NCBI GenBank assembly: GCA_045568635.1
Contig: JBJLAO010000004.1
Span: 186,001-250,000 of the forward strand
Direction: 5' to 3'
From: MedAcidi-G1 sp000817085
Lineage (GTDB): Bacteria > Actinomycetota > Acidimicrobiia > Acidimicrobiales > MedAcidi-G1
DNA: 64,000 nucleotides
Each line of letters opens with the position of its first letter. The stretch's first letter is position 1. Both the position numbers and the translations under genes were made by a program. This document shows positions 9,887 to 18,424 of this stretch, piece after piece. The notes beneath the pieces were generated by a model. The model ran no database searches, was not told where the DNA came from, and was given only the letters and a program-made list of their open reading frames with translations.

Positions 9887-10312
9887 TTAGATTGCTTCGG
9901 GGTAGTCGTACTCTTCTTCCATCGAGCTAGCTATAAAGGAATGTGTTAGAACAACAGAAGTTTGATCAGCCTCTAGATCTCGACGTTGTGTGATGAGAGC
10001 AAAATAACCTACCAAAGCTAGATCCACAACAAAATGGATAGTCCAGAGGAAAGTACCACCTACCGCTATGGATGCTAAGAGAGTGAAAACTGCTATACCA
10101 CTTAGAACACTAGATACGTCTCGACGTCTTCTTTTTGCTGCTAGCGCACTTTGCGGCAGTGAAACTTTATAACTCTTCATTGTTGGAACACGATAAACGT
10201 CAAGGTGATTGGCGATTCCTTGATTAGAAGAGTTTGTGGAAATTTGATTTCGTATTAGTGGCGGCACCAGAACTGCAGCCCATAACGCTCCCAGACCAAG
10301 AAGTATCAACAT
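9887..10312 (-). CDS. Small membrane protein of unknown function
   Basis: This 141-residue protein has an N-terminal hydrophobic segment (1-17, MLILLGLGALWAAVLVP) and two more membrane helices around 75-92 and 95-112. A basic region with KRRRR lies just before them. It ends in an acidic tail. A GGGTGG ribosome site precedes the ATG. It stands alone between tRNA-Ala and moaC and resembles small conserved actinobacterial membrane proteins of no known role. Confidence 0.65.
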   Translation of the reverse strand: MLILLGLGALWAAVLVPPLIRNQISTNSSNQGIANHLDVYRVPTMKSYKVSLPQSALAAKRRRRDVSSVLSGIAVFTLLASIAVGGTFLWTIHFVVDLALVGYFALITQRRDLEADQTSVVLTHSFIASSMEEEYDYPEAI

Positions 10313-10380
10313 ACTTTTTCCACCCTTAAGTTTTCCACAATAAAAAAATAATAGTACGAGAGCATTATAATTACAGGGAT

Positions 10381-10405
10381 ACTTTCGCGCTTTAAGCGCG
10401 AAAGT
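10381..10405. terminator. Perfect hairpin downstream of moaC
   Basis: A 25-base inverted repeat with 12-base arms (ACTTTCGCGCTT / AAGCGCGAAAGT) lies 27 bases past the moaC stop. There is no U-run on either strand, so it may slow polymerase or protect the 3' end rather than act as a classical terminator. A partial third copy of one arm (AAAGCGCGAAA) lies at 10414-10424. Confidence 0.5.
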
Positions 10406-10431
10406 TATTACTCAAAGCGCGAAACTAATAT

Positions 10432-10980
10432 CTATTCGGGTCTTTCCCAGTCACCAGATTTACCACCAGTTTTTTCCAACAGTTTGATCTCTTCTATGGT
10501 GACTGACTTGTCCAGAGCTTTACACATGTCATAAATAGTTAACGCTGCGACAGAACAGGCGGTCAGGGCTTCCATTTCGACACCGGTTTTTCCAAATGTT
10601 TTAACAGTTGTGACTATTTCAACATACTTTTCTTCAATTTTGAAATCTACAGAAACAAAATTGATTGCCAAAGGATGACAGAGTGGAATCAAATCTGACG
10701 TTCTTTTAGCTGCCTGTATTCCAGCAACTCTAGCGACTCCTAATACATCACCTTTTTGCAGTTCTTGTTTTTTCAAGGCGTCTATGGTTTCAGGACCCAT
10801 AAAAACCCTTCCCGATGCGGTAGCACTTCTATTCGTATCTTCTTTATTACCAACATCTACCATCAGTGCTTTTCCGTTTTCATCTACGTGGGTAAATTTG
10901 TCTCCGTCGGGTTTCAAAGTCTTTCCTTTTTCATCCACCAATTTGAGACATGCTTCGGGCTGGGCGAATAAAATCAACAT
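10432..10980 (-). CDS. moaC: Cyclic pyranopterin monophosphate synthase MoaC
   Basis: MoaC works with MoaA to turn GTP into cyclic pyranopterin monophosphate, the first stage of molybdenum-cofactor synthesis. Family motifs are FTHVDENGKALMVDV, LIPLCHPL and GVEMEALTA, with the terminal lysine region KTGGKSGDWER. The listed ATG gives 182 residues and overlaps moaA by 50 bases, with about 28 residues before the conserved THVDE. A TTG at 10917, with GGAAAG just upstream, would give a more usual length of about 161 and is a good alternative start. Confidence 0.93.
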   Translation of the reverse strand: MLILFAQPEACLKLVDEKGKTLKPDGDKFTHVDENGKALMVDVGNKEDTNRSATASGRVFMGPETIDALKKQELQKGDVLGVARVAGIQAAKRTSDLIPLCHPLAINFVSVDFKIEEKYVEIVTTVKTFGKTGVEMEALTACSVAALTIYDMCKALDKSVTIEEIKLLEKTGGKSGDWERPE

Positions 10981-11914
10981 TTCCGATTCCGTGACCTTCT
11001 CGCTTTGCTGAAACTGCCATCTCTAGAAGTTCACATATCTCTTTATCACTACTTTCAGATCTAAGCGCTTCTTTAAGGTCGAATTCCTCATTTGAAAATA
11101 AACAGTTTCTAAATTGTCCATCTGCGGTAATTCTTATGCGGTCACAAGTATCGCAGAATTTTTGAGTGACACTAGCTACTATCCCGATTTCTCCCTGGCC
11201 ATCTACATATCTAAACCTGCTGGCCGGTGCATTTGAGCGTTTAACGACCTCTAGTGGATAAACAGAATTTATTGTGGAAAATATCTCTTCTAGTGAGACG
11301 ACTGAGAGAGTTGACCATTTTTCATCGGCATCAAGAGGCATGAACTCTATAAACCTGACTATTACACCCCGTTCTCTTCCAAACTTTGCAAACTCTATTA
11401 TTTCGTCATCATTTATTCCACGCATTACTACAACATTTATTTTTACAGGAGACAAACCCGCTTCTATAGAAGCTTCGATACCAGTTATCACTTTTTTCAT
11501 ATCATCTCTGAGAGTAATTTCTTTAAATCTTTCTGCTTTTAATGAGTCAATGGAAATATTGACTCTGTGTAAGCCTGCAGAACGAAAATTGTGAGCGTTT
11601 TTGTCTAAAGATATCCCATTGGTCGTAAGGGCAATTTCAATCGGCAACTTGGAAAGCATTGAAATCAAATCAGAAAGATTTGCACGCAGAGTTGGCTCTC
11701 CCCCCGTAAGCCGAACACTGTTTATTCCATAGTTTTCAACCAAAATTTTGGTTATACGAGTGATTTCCTCAAAACTTAAAAGTTCTTCTCGTTTTAACCA
11801 ATCTAAGCCCTCTTCAGGCATGCAATATTGGCAACGAAAATTACATCTATCTGTTACTGATATCCGAAAATCTTTATGAACTCGACCAAAGAGGTCAGTT
11901 AGTCCTTTACCCAT
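10931..11914 (-). CDS. moaA: GTP 3',8-cyclase MoaA (radical SAM)
   Basis: MoaA is a radical S-adenosylmethionine enzyme that rearranges GTP for molybdenum-cofactor synthesis. The first [4Fe-4S] site is Cys24-x3-Cys28-x2-Cys31 in TDRCNFRCQYC. RLTGGEPTLR follows, and the second cluster ligands are in KFCDTCDR and FRNCLF. The C-terminus ends in Gly-Gly (SQIGG), the tail that completes the MoaA active site. At 327 residues it is full length. It lies 17 bases after moeA and overlaps moaC, so all three are one transcription unit. Confidence 0.95.
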   Translation of the reverse strand: MGKGLTDLFGRVHKDFRISVTDRCNFRCQYCMPEEGLDWLKREELLSFEEITRITKILVENYGINSVRLTGGEPTLRANLSDLISMLSKLPIEIALTTNGISLDKNAHNFRSAGLHRVNISIDSLKAERFKEITLRDDMKKVITGIEASIEAGLSPVKINVVVMRGINDDEIIEFAKFGRERGVIVRFIEFMPLDADEKWSTLSVVSLEEIFSTINSVYPLEVVKRSNAPASRFRYVDGQGEIGIVASVTQKFCDTCDRIRITADGQFRNCLFSNEEFDLKEALRSESSDKEICELLEMAVSAKREGHGIGNVDFIRPARSMSQIGG

Positions 11915-11931
11915 AGACTAAGCGTAGAGGA

Positions 11932-13146
11932 CTAATTTATTTCTGGCTCGCTTAATTGCATCACATCAACAAAATCTCCCTCTTCTACACCTTCTCCATT
12001 GGGTAAAACGGCAAGACCTTGAGCATTCGCCATTGCCGCTAGTTGATGCGATCCTTGTCCTTCTAAAAATGACACTTCATATGAATCTTTTTTTCTTATG
12101 AGAGCAACTCTGGCAAAATGCACTTTCCCATCCTGACGGCGTTTGAACGAAGTAACTGCCTTAGCTTTCAGGTAAGGCCTCCAGATTTGTGCATATCCCA
12201 TTATTTTCAACAATGCTGGACGCATAAAAAGCTCAAATGAAACCATTGCCGAAACCGGATTGCCTGGCAAACCAAAAACTGGCACACCATTTAGCAAACC
12301 GAAAGCCAGCGGTTTGGCTGGTTTAATTGCTACTTGCATCCATTTCATTTCCCCTAAACGGTCGAGTACCACTTTGACAAAATCAAAATCCCCCATACTT
12401 ACTCCACCTGATGTGACTATCGCATCACATTTTTCAACTGCTGAAAGAAGTGCGGATTCGATCTTTTCTTCATCATCTGGGATCAACCCCAAATCGATAA
12501 CTTCGACGCCTATCTCATCTAAAAGAGCCTTTACCGAATGTCTATTAGAATCTCGGATCTGTCCAGGTTCTAGCCGTGTAGCACCTTGGACCAATTCATC
12601 CCCCGTTGACATTACTCCTACTACTGGTCTTTTAAATACAGTTACTTCCTCAAGCCCAATTGTTGCAAATACACCGATATGTGCAGCCCCAATCAGAGTT
12701 CCTGAAGCAAACAGTTCCGTACCTTTGACAAAGTCCTCTCCAGGTTGGCGAATAAAATTTCCATCTTTAACACTTTCTTCTACAACTACAAAATTATCTC
12801 TTTCAGCTTCTCTAGTTTTTTCAACCATTACTACAGAGTCTGCTCCTTCTGGAATTACGGCACCAGTCATAATTCTGACTGCTTCATCAGGTCCAACTTT
12901 AAAATCTGGGACTTTCCCAGCCGGTAAAGTCCCTACAACTTTTAATTCAACCGGCGCATTTACCGTGTCAAGAGCTCTAACTGCATAGCCGTCCATTGCA
13001 GTGTTTGGGAATGGTGGAATATCGTCATTCGAAATGACAGTGCCTGCTAGGACCAGACCACGTGATTTAGAGATCTCAACCTCATCGGTAGAGAGTTTTG
13101 AACACTGACTAAATATAAATTCTTGTACTTCTTTTAATTCGATCAC
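11932..13146 (-). CDS. moeA: Molybdopterin molybdotransferase MoeA
   Basis: MoeA inserts molybdate into adenylylated molybdopterin, the last step of basic molybdenum-cofactor synthesis. The 404-residue protein shows the family motifs NTAMDGYAVR (about 44-53), IMTGAVIPEGAD, the MPT-binding TSGGVSMGDFD (about 245-255), PAKPLAFG and the LPGNPVSAMVSFELF stretch. A C-terminal domain IV follows. It sits 26 bases after plsY and 17 before moaA. moaE, moaD and mogA are not in the window. Confidence 0.94.
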   Translation of the reverse strand: MIELKEVQEFIFSQCSKLSTDEVEISKSRGLVLAGTVISNDDIPPFPNTAMDGYAVRALDTVNAPVELKVVGTLPAGKVPDFKVGPDEAVRIMTGAVIPEGADSVVMVEKTREAERDNFVVVEESVKDGNFIRQPGEDFVKGTELFASGTLIGAAHIGVFATIGLEEVTVFKRPVVGVMSTGDELVQGATRLEPGQIRDSNRHSVKALLDEIGVEVIDLGLIPDDEEKIESALLSAVEKCDAIVTSGGVSMGDFDFVKVVLDRLGEMKWMQVAIKPAKPLAFGLLNGVPVFGLPGNPVSAMVSFELFMRPALLKIMGYAQIWRPYLKAKAVTSFKRRQDGKVHFARVALIRKKDSYEVSFLEGQGSHQLAAMANAQGLAVLPNGEGVEEGDFVDVMQLSEPEIN

Positions 13147-13172
13147 ATAGCGAGAATAGCGACTGAAAGCAA

Positions 13173-13763
13173 TTATTCACCAATCCCAAGTGAATGTTCA
13201 GATCTACTTAATAATCTTTTAAAATTTTCTCTGTGTCTTATAAGGATTAAAACAGATAAAAAAACTGCTGCTAGTAGTTCTTTTAATTCAAATCCAAATA
13301 GAAGCACAGACAAAGGCATAAACACGGCGGTCAAAATTGATGCCATTGAAACTTTTTTTGAAATTTTGGCTATTAATAAAAAACCTAATGTGCATACTCC
13401 TCCCACTAAAGGGAAAAGGACCCAACAGCCGCCTGCCCCTGTTGCAACTCCCTTACCTCCACGAAATTTTCTTGTTATCGGGAAGACATGCCCAAGAACT
13501 GATGCAAGCCAACAAGCTAAACCCAATGAGGTCCCGTCAATCAACAACCCAATTACGGCAGCTATAGAGCCTTTACTGAAATCAGCAATAAGTACAAGTA
13601 CACCTGCACGAAGACCAACTACTCTTAAAACATTCGTCGCTCCTGGATTGCCAGAACCAGACCGAGTAGGGTCAAAACCTTTTCTGTTAGAAGCGAGATG
13701 CGCTGAGGGAAGACTTCCTAAAAAATAAGAAAGGAAAATTGCAAACACCCAAAGGAAAACCAT
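13173..13763 (-). CDS. plsY: Glycerol-3-phosphate acyltransferase PlsY
   Basis: PlsY is an integral membrane enzyme that moves an acyl group from acyl-phosphate to glycerol-3-phosphate, starting phospholipid synthesis. The three signature loops are visible: FLGSLPSAHL, SGSGNPGATNVLR (about 36-48) and the GGKGVATGAG loop (about 102-112). There are about five membrane helices and a length of 196 residues. It is the first gene of the minus-strand unit that continues with moeA, moaA and moaC. Phospholipid and cofactor synthesis are not otherwise linked, so this is probably only co-transcription. Confidence 0.92.
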   Translation of the reverse strand: MVFLWVFAIFLSYFLGSLPSAHLASNRKGFDPTRSGSGNPGATNVLRVVGLRAGVLVLIADFSKGSIAAVIGLLIDGTSLGLACWLASVLGHVFPITRKFRGGKGVATGAGGCWVLFPLVGGVCTLGFLLIAKISKKVSMASILTAVFMPLSVLLFGFELKELLAAVFLSVLILIRHRENFKRLLSRSEHSLGIGE

Positions 13764-13862
13764 TCCTATAGCATGACCGATAATTAAGAAAAAATCATGT
13801 CATTGTTTAATAGCTGTATCTTTTATAGTTCAGTTCTTAAAGAATTCGATTAGGTGCCGATT

Positions 13863-14222
13863 ATGCCAACATACATTTATAGGTGTCAGACCTGCGAAGA
13901 AGAATACGAGATTGTCCAGTCTTTCAAAGATGACCCTATAGAAAAATGTCCTTCTGATTGTTCAGGGACTGTTAAAAAAGTATTTTCTGGAGTTGGGATT
14001 TCTTTTAAAGGTTCCGGTTTCTACAAAAATGACCATGGGTCAAATTCAAAAAAGAAACCTCAAGAAAGCAACTCAAAAGAAACCTCAAAGGACACTAAAG
14101 ACACAAAGGACACAAAAGAAAACTCAAAGAAGAAATCCGATTCTTCTTCAGAAAAAGCAAATACTGGATCCAGCAAGAAGGAAACTAAGCCTTCAAAGAA
14201 ATCTAGTTCTTCTTCAACTTGA
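13863..14222 (+). CDS. FmdB-family zinc ribbon protein with Ser/Lys-rich tail
   Basis: The N-terminal 55 residues form an FmdB/CxxC-type regulatory zinc ribbon, with MPTYIYRCQTCEEEYE and a second Cys pair in EKCPSDCSG. The family is widespread and its role is unclear; some members are suggested to be regulators. The ATG at 13863 is preferred over a GTG nine bases upstream, because AGGTG then becomes the ribosome site and the conserved MPTY start is kept. The last 65 residues are almost only Ser, Lys, Thr, Asp and Glu, a flexible tail. It is divergent from plsY and convergent with the tldE gene. Confidence 0.85.
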   Translation: MPTYIYRCQTCEEEYEIVQSFKDDPIEKCPSDCSGTVKKVFSGVGISFKGSGFYKNDHGSNSKKKPQESNSKETSKDTKDTKDTKENSKKKSDSSSEKANTGSSKKETKPSKKSSSSST

Positions 14223-14232
14223 TTAAAGGCAT

Positions 14233-15576
14233 CTAAGCACCAGATACTGTTAGCTCATTTATTACTAACGTCGAACCCGCGGAGTTCATTGGAAGCCACT
14301 CCAAATCATTTCCGACTTCACTTACGTCTTTCAACATTTTTTGAATTGTCGACCCTATTGTAAACTCACGAAGTGGTTCAGATAACTCCCCATCGCTGAT
14401 TCGCAACCCTTCGGCACCAGTTGAGAAATCTCCACTGACCGGATTAACGCCTGAATGCAATCCTGTGACGCTCTGAATCAGAATTCCATTATCTATGCCC
14501 GCAATCAAATCAACAGGGTCCCTGCCTCCAGGCCTGAGCGATACCGCCTGGATGCCGACTCCAGGTGTAGATGCGTAACTTCGTATTGCCGAACCGGTAG
14601 AAGTCGATGCAGCCTTTCTAGCCGTCCAAACATTATGCAAAAACATTTTCAATTCACCATTTTCTATAAGAACATTTCGACGAGTCGCTAAACCTTCGCC
14701 ATCAGTTTCAGTAGCTGTAAACGCTCGAGGATTCGTCGGATCATCCACAAGAGAGATAATAGGACTTGCCACTTTTTCACCCAAACGATCTGTGAACAAT
14801 GATCTGCCTTTTAGTACCATCTCAGCGCTCAAGGTGCTTCCTACTATTTGTAAAAATTGAGCAGATACCCAAGGGTCCAATACGACAGTCAGTCTTTCCG
14901 ACTTCGGCTTAGTTGAGCCAAGCATTCTCGTAGCTCTATCCGACGCGTCATTCGCTGCCTTTTCCATATCAAGCTCCTCAGGGCTTCTGCCTATGGAAAA
15001 ACCAAAACCAGTTTGAGTCTCACCTTTTTCTTCTGCAAGGGTGTAAACCATTAGACTGCAACCGCTCTCTTTCGAAGATGCGCGTATACCGGTACTAGTG
15101 GCTATAGCGGACTCACTTACAACATCTGTATATTCTGATGACTCAATACCACTAATTCTCTTATCAGTCGCCAGAGTGAGTTTTTCTAGTTCGAGGGCAT
15201 AATCTATTTTTTTGCTTGTGGAGATCGAGTCCACACCATCGCTGTATACCTCGAGAGAAACACACTCCACTCCATCTGGTTCCGCCAACCCTGAAAATTC
15301 ATCAGGACTAGCAAAACTAGCGTTGTCCCTAGCTTCACTTAGAACCTCTAGTAGCTCATTTTCTTCCAAGGTGCCCGCATAAGCAAAGCCTTGACGTCCA
15401 TCTTTTACTACTCTCACACCTATGCCTTGTGACTCCGCAACCGTCAGCGACTCGATTTCACCCTCATAGGCGCGGACTTCTGTTTCCCTGTCACTCGTCA
15501 CAACTGCTTCTATCTGTTCGTCTGAATCACTCCAACTAGTTACGAGTTCTGCTATTTCAATTAATTCAGTCGACAT
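14233..15576 (-). CDS. tldE: TldE/PmbA-family metalloprotease subunit
   Basis: TldE (PmbA) pairs with TldD to form a protease that degrades unfolded or modified peptides; known substrates include microcin B17 leader and CcdA. The 447-residue protein carries the family N-terminal fold (VRAYEGEIESLTVAESQGIGVRVV split over residues 31-60) and the C-terminal SVTGLHSGVNPVSGDFSTGA stretch. It lacks the HExxxH metal site, as expected for TldE. The start is the ATG at 15576, overlapping the tldD stop (TAATG). An upstream in-frame extension into tldD is not coding. Confidence 0.9.
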   Translation of the reverse strand: MSTELIEIAELVTSWSDSDEQIEAVVTSDRETEVRAYEGEIESLTVAESQGIGVRVVKDGRQGFAYAGTLEENELLEVLSEARDNASFASPDEFSGLAEPDGVECVSLEVYSDGVDSISTSKKIDYALELEKLTLATDKRISGIESSEYTDVVSESAIATSTGIRASSKESGCSLMVYTLAEEKGETQTGFGFSIGRSPEELDMEKAANDASDRATRMLGSTKPKSERLTVVLDPWVSAQFLQIVGSTLSAEMVLKGRSLFTDRLGEKVASPIISLVDDPTNPRAFTATETDGEGLATRRNVLIENGELKMFLHNVWTARKAASTSTGSAIRSYASTPGVGIQAVSLRPGGRDPVDLIAGIDNGILIQSVTGLHSGVNPVSGDFSTGAEGLRISDGELSEPLREFTIGSTIQKMLKDVSEVGNDLEWLPMNSAGSTLVINELTVSGA

Positions 15577-16982
15577 TACGTTGCAGTGCCTCCCACAGTT
15601 AAACGTTTCACACGTAAAGTCGGTGTTCCATCTCCAACTGGAACTCCTTGACCGTCTTTTCCACATGTACCTGGTGAACCCATTGCAAAATCGCCTGCAA
15701 TAGCATCAATATCTAGAAGAACTTGGGGACCGTTGCCAATAAGATTGCCATCTCTAATAGGGGCCGCTAGCTTTCCATTTTCGATCAAATAAGCTTCTGT
15801 CATTCCAAAAACAAAATCACCGGTTGCTGTATTAACTTGGCCTCCACCCAGTTGGGCAACATAAATCCCATATTCAGTGTCTTCGATAATTTCTTGTGGG
15901 TCTTCATTACCTCCTTCTAGAAAAGTGTTGGTCATCCTCACCATCGGCAAATGCCTGTAACTCTGTCTACGTCCATTTCCTGAACTCACTCGCCCATGCT
16001 TTCGCGCTCGTTGCCAGTCCCACATATAGTCGGTTAAAACTCCATCTTTAATTAAAACATTTTTACTTGCAGGGTTTCCTTCGTCATCTATTGCAAACCT
16101 CCCCCATTCTCCCACCATCGTCCCATCATCAACCAAAGTCACATCTGGTGCAGCAACTAATTCTCCCTGTTTGCCTGCAAACACTGAAGCTGATTTTTCA
16201 ATCAAATCTGCCTCAAGCCCATGTCCACAAGCTTCGTGAAAAAGTACGCCTCCGCCTCCTGGACCTACAACAACTGGCATCTCGCCACTAGGTGCAGGAA
16301 CAGAATCTAGTTTGGTAACAGCTCTTTCAGCAGCTTTACGCGCTACCTCATTTACATCTATGTCTTCAAATAGCTCAAACCCAACCGTCTGTCCAACAGA
16401 TTCTCTTCCTGTCTGCATGCCCGCATCACCCGCTGCTACGCAAGAAACTGAAAAAGAACTCCTTATCTGCCTATCTCCGGTTAAAAGACCTTCACTATTC
16501 GCTATCTGCAGAACCCGATGACTGTCTCCATATCTGGCTGCTACTTGCGTAATGGGAAGCCCAGCACCACGCACTGATTCATCTGCAGATTTTAATAAAG
16601 CAACTTTCGCGCTTTTTTGTACTTCTTTAGGCAATATTTCTATCTCAGAAATATTTGGAATGATTTCATTGCTCAAATCAATTTCGACGAATGACTCAGA
16701 ATTACTCCGAGCTGCAGATGAAGCAGCTTCTGCCGCTTTATGAAGACCAGCAGCTGAAAGATCGGCTGTGTGAGCAAATCCTGTAGTCTCTCCTGAAACC
16801 ACACGAATTCCAGCTCCTCTATCTCTACCGTTATTCAACTCTTCCACTAAACCATCGTCAAGAACCGCTGACGTTGATCTTCTATCTTCGACAAAGATCT
16901 CTGCGAATGAGCCGCCTGACTTCATTGCTGAAGAAAGAACTTCCCCTAGAAGATCCGATGAGACTATTTGTATTTCAGTCAA
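15576..16982 (-). CDS. tldD: TldD-family zinc metalloprotease
   Basis: This is the catalytic partner of TldE, 468 residues. The metal site HEACGHGLEAD (about residue 260) has the HExxxH arrangement of the family. The conserved C-terminal GTCGKDGQ supplies the extra Cys ligand. The N-terminal region (VEELNNGRDRGAGIRVV) matches the TldD fold. The one-base stop/start overlap with tldE means co-translation. No RiPP precursor, maturase or toxin-antitoxin pair is adjacent, so housekeeping proteolysis is the simplest role. Confidence 0.93.
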   Translation of the reverse strand: MTEIQIVSSDLLGEVLSSAMKSGGSFAEIFVEDRRSTSAVLDDGLVEELNNGRDRGAGIRVVSGETTGFAHTADLSAAGLHKAAEAASSAARSNSESFVEIDLSNEIIPNISEIEILPKEVQKSAKVALLKSADESVRGAGLPITQVAARYGDSHRVLQIANSEGLLTGDRQIRSSFSVSCVAAGDAGMQTGRESVGQTVGFELFEDIDVNEVARKAAERAVTKLDSVPAPSGEMPVVVGPGGGGVLFHEACGHGLEADLIEKSASVFAGKQGELVAAPDVTLVDDGTMVGEWGRFAIDDEGNPASKNVLIKDGVLTDYMWDWQRARKHGRVSSGNGRRQSYRHLPMVRMTNTFLEGGNEDPQEIIEDTEYGIYVAQLGGGQVNTATGDFVFGMTEAYLIENGKLAAPIRDGNLIGNGPQVLLDIDAIAGDFAMGSPGTCGKDGQGVPVGDGTPTLRVKRLTVGGTAT

Positions 16983-17087
16983 AAATTTTCCTTTTCATAT
17001 CGGCTAACAAAACTCTATTTAACAATTTCATTTTTAAAAATTATCCCTGATTATAAAATCAAGCCTATAAGTGCGTATCGTACCCAA

Positions 17088-17474
17088 GTGGAGCTTAAGA
17101 CAGGACTTCGTGGTACGGCATTTTTAAAAGTAGAAGATCGCGACTTGTCTGTTGCCTTTAATTCAGGTGAAGTCCCGGTTCTCGCCACCCCAAGAGTTGT
17201 GGCCCTCATCGAAGAAGCGACACTTGATGCCATTTCTGGAAGTCTGGAAAAAAATAAAACGACAGTCGGCATGAGGATACGGGTGGATCACTTAACGCCA
17301 ATTTCTCTAGGTGTAAACATCACAGCTCATGCGATTCTTGAACAAGTCGATGGGAGAAGATTAACTTTTTCTGCAACAGTGGAAACTGAAAAAGAAAAAC
17401 TTCTGGTAGCTAACGCAACAATAACAAGAGTAATGGTTGATACAGAAGAATTTCTTGCCAGTGTTAAGCCCTAA
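17088..17474 (+). CDS. FlK-like hotdog-fold thioesterase
   Basis: This 128-residue hotdog thioesterase is related to fluoroacetyl-CoA thioesterase FlK and would hydrolyse small acyl-CoA esters. Family features are the start MELKTGLRG, the LATPRVVALIEEA helix (about 34-46), KTTVGMRIRVDHLTP, and a C-terminal strand pair. The frame is open further upstream into the divergent tldD region, but GTG 17088 fits the family start. It lacks a clear ribosome site, so a leaderless or weakly initiated message is possible. FlK's fluoroacetate specificity should not be assumed. Confidence 0.75.
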   Translation: MELKTGLRGTAFLKVEDRDLSVAFNSGEVPVLATPRVVALIEEATLDAISGSLEKNKTTVGMRIRVDHLTPISLGVNITAHAILEQVDGRRLTFSATVETEKEKLLVANATITRVMVDTEEFLASVKP

Positions 17475-17486
17475 AGTTTTCGATCG

Positions 17487-18317
17487 ATGATTGGAGAACT
17501 TCTGAAGAAAAATAACCACCAGAAGGATGCCTCCCCAACGGGTCTTAAGACAGGTATGAAATGGTGGTTAGAAATAGCACTCATACTTTTCTTTTATTTG
17601 ATTTACTCCTTCGCCCGTAATCAATTTGGGTCAGCAAGTGTGTCACCAAGCAAAGCTCTTAAAAATGCTGAGATGATCATCGATTTAGAAAAATCAATAG
17701 GAACTTTTAAGGAGTTGCAGATTCAGAATTTTTTCATTGAGTGGAATTGGTTTATTCAATTCTGGAATGTTTTTTATGGAACCTTTCATTTCGGAGTAAC
17801 AATTTTTGCTCTGGTATGGCTTTATATAAAATTTCCATCAAAATACTCAAGACAGCGATTCTTTCTTTTAAGTTCAACTGGTACTGCACTAATTGGGTTT
17901 AGCCTTTTCCCTTTGATGCCTCCCCGCCTTCTTTCAAACTGTGGGGATTTCGGAGCATGTCTAATTACCACTTACCCTTTTGTTGACACTCTCTCGGAAA
18001 TCGGTGGCCTTTGGTCTTTCGATTCCGGAACTATGCAAAAAGTAAGCAACCAATTTGCCGCAATGCCAAGCCTTCATTTTGCCTGGTCTTTTTGGTGCAC
18101 ATTAGCTTTATACCCAGTTTTAAAAAATCGGAAGACAAAGTTAATTATTTGCATATACCCGATTGCTACAACTTTTTCCGTAATAGTTACTGCCAATCAT
18201 TACTGGGTTGACATTGTCGGAGGCATTATGTGCCTAGCATTGGGATTTTATGTGACAAAAATTCTAATGTCATCAAAACTGCGGATCATGCCTTTATTCT
18301 TTCAAAGAAATACTTAA
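17487..18317 (+). CDS. PAP2-superfamily membrane protein
   Basis: This 276-residue integral membrane protein has about six helices and a PAP2/AUR1-like C-terminal half. The phosphatase-type motifs are AAMPSLHFAWS (about 190-200, with the catalytic-type His) and VTANHYWVDIVGG (about 233-245, with His and Asp). The family includes lipid phosphatases and inositol-phosphoryl transferases, and actinobacterial members of this subgroup act on lipid headgroups. It starts 12 bases after the thioesterase gene, so the two are probably co-transcribed. The substrate is unknown. Confidence 0.8.
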   Translation: MIGELLKKNNHQKDASPTGLKTGMKWWLEIALILFFYLIYSFARNQFGSASVSPSKALKNAEMIIDLEKSIGTFKELQIQNFFIEWNWFIQFWNVFYGTFHFGVTIFALVWLYIKFPSKYSRQRFFLLSSTGTALIGFSLFPLMPPRLLSNCGDFGACLITTYPFVDTLSEIGGLWSFDSGTMQKVSNQFAAMPSLHFAWSFWCTLALYPVLKNRKTKLIICIYPIATTFSVIVTANHYWVDIVGGIMCLALGFYVTKILMSSKLRIMPLFFQRNT

Positions 18318-18424
18318 ATAAAAGAAGTTCAGATATGAAAAACGGCATACTCTCTTCTAAAGTTAAACAGAGCTTCTAAAGTTAAAATAACTGATTCGCC
18401 CTATAGAAGTAGAAAGAAACAACT

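Noticed and set aside
15577..15666. N-terminal extension of tldE
   Set aside because: It lies inside tldD, and the ATG in the TAATG overlap gives the family start.
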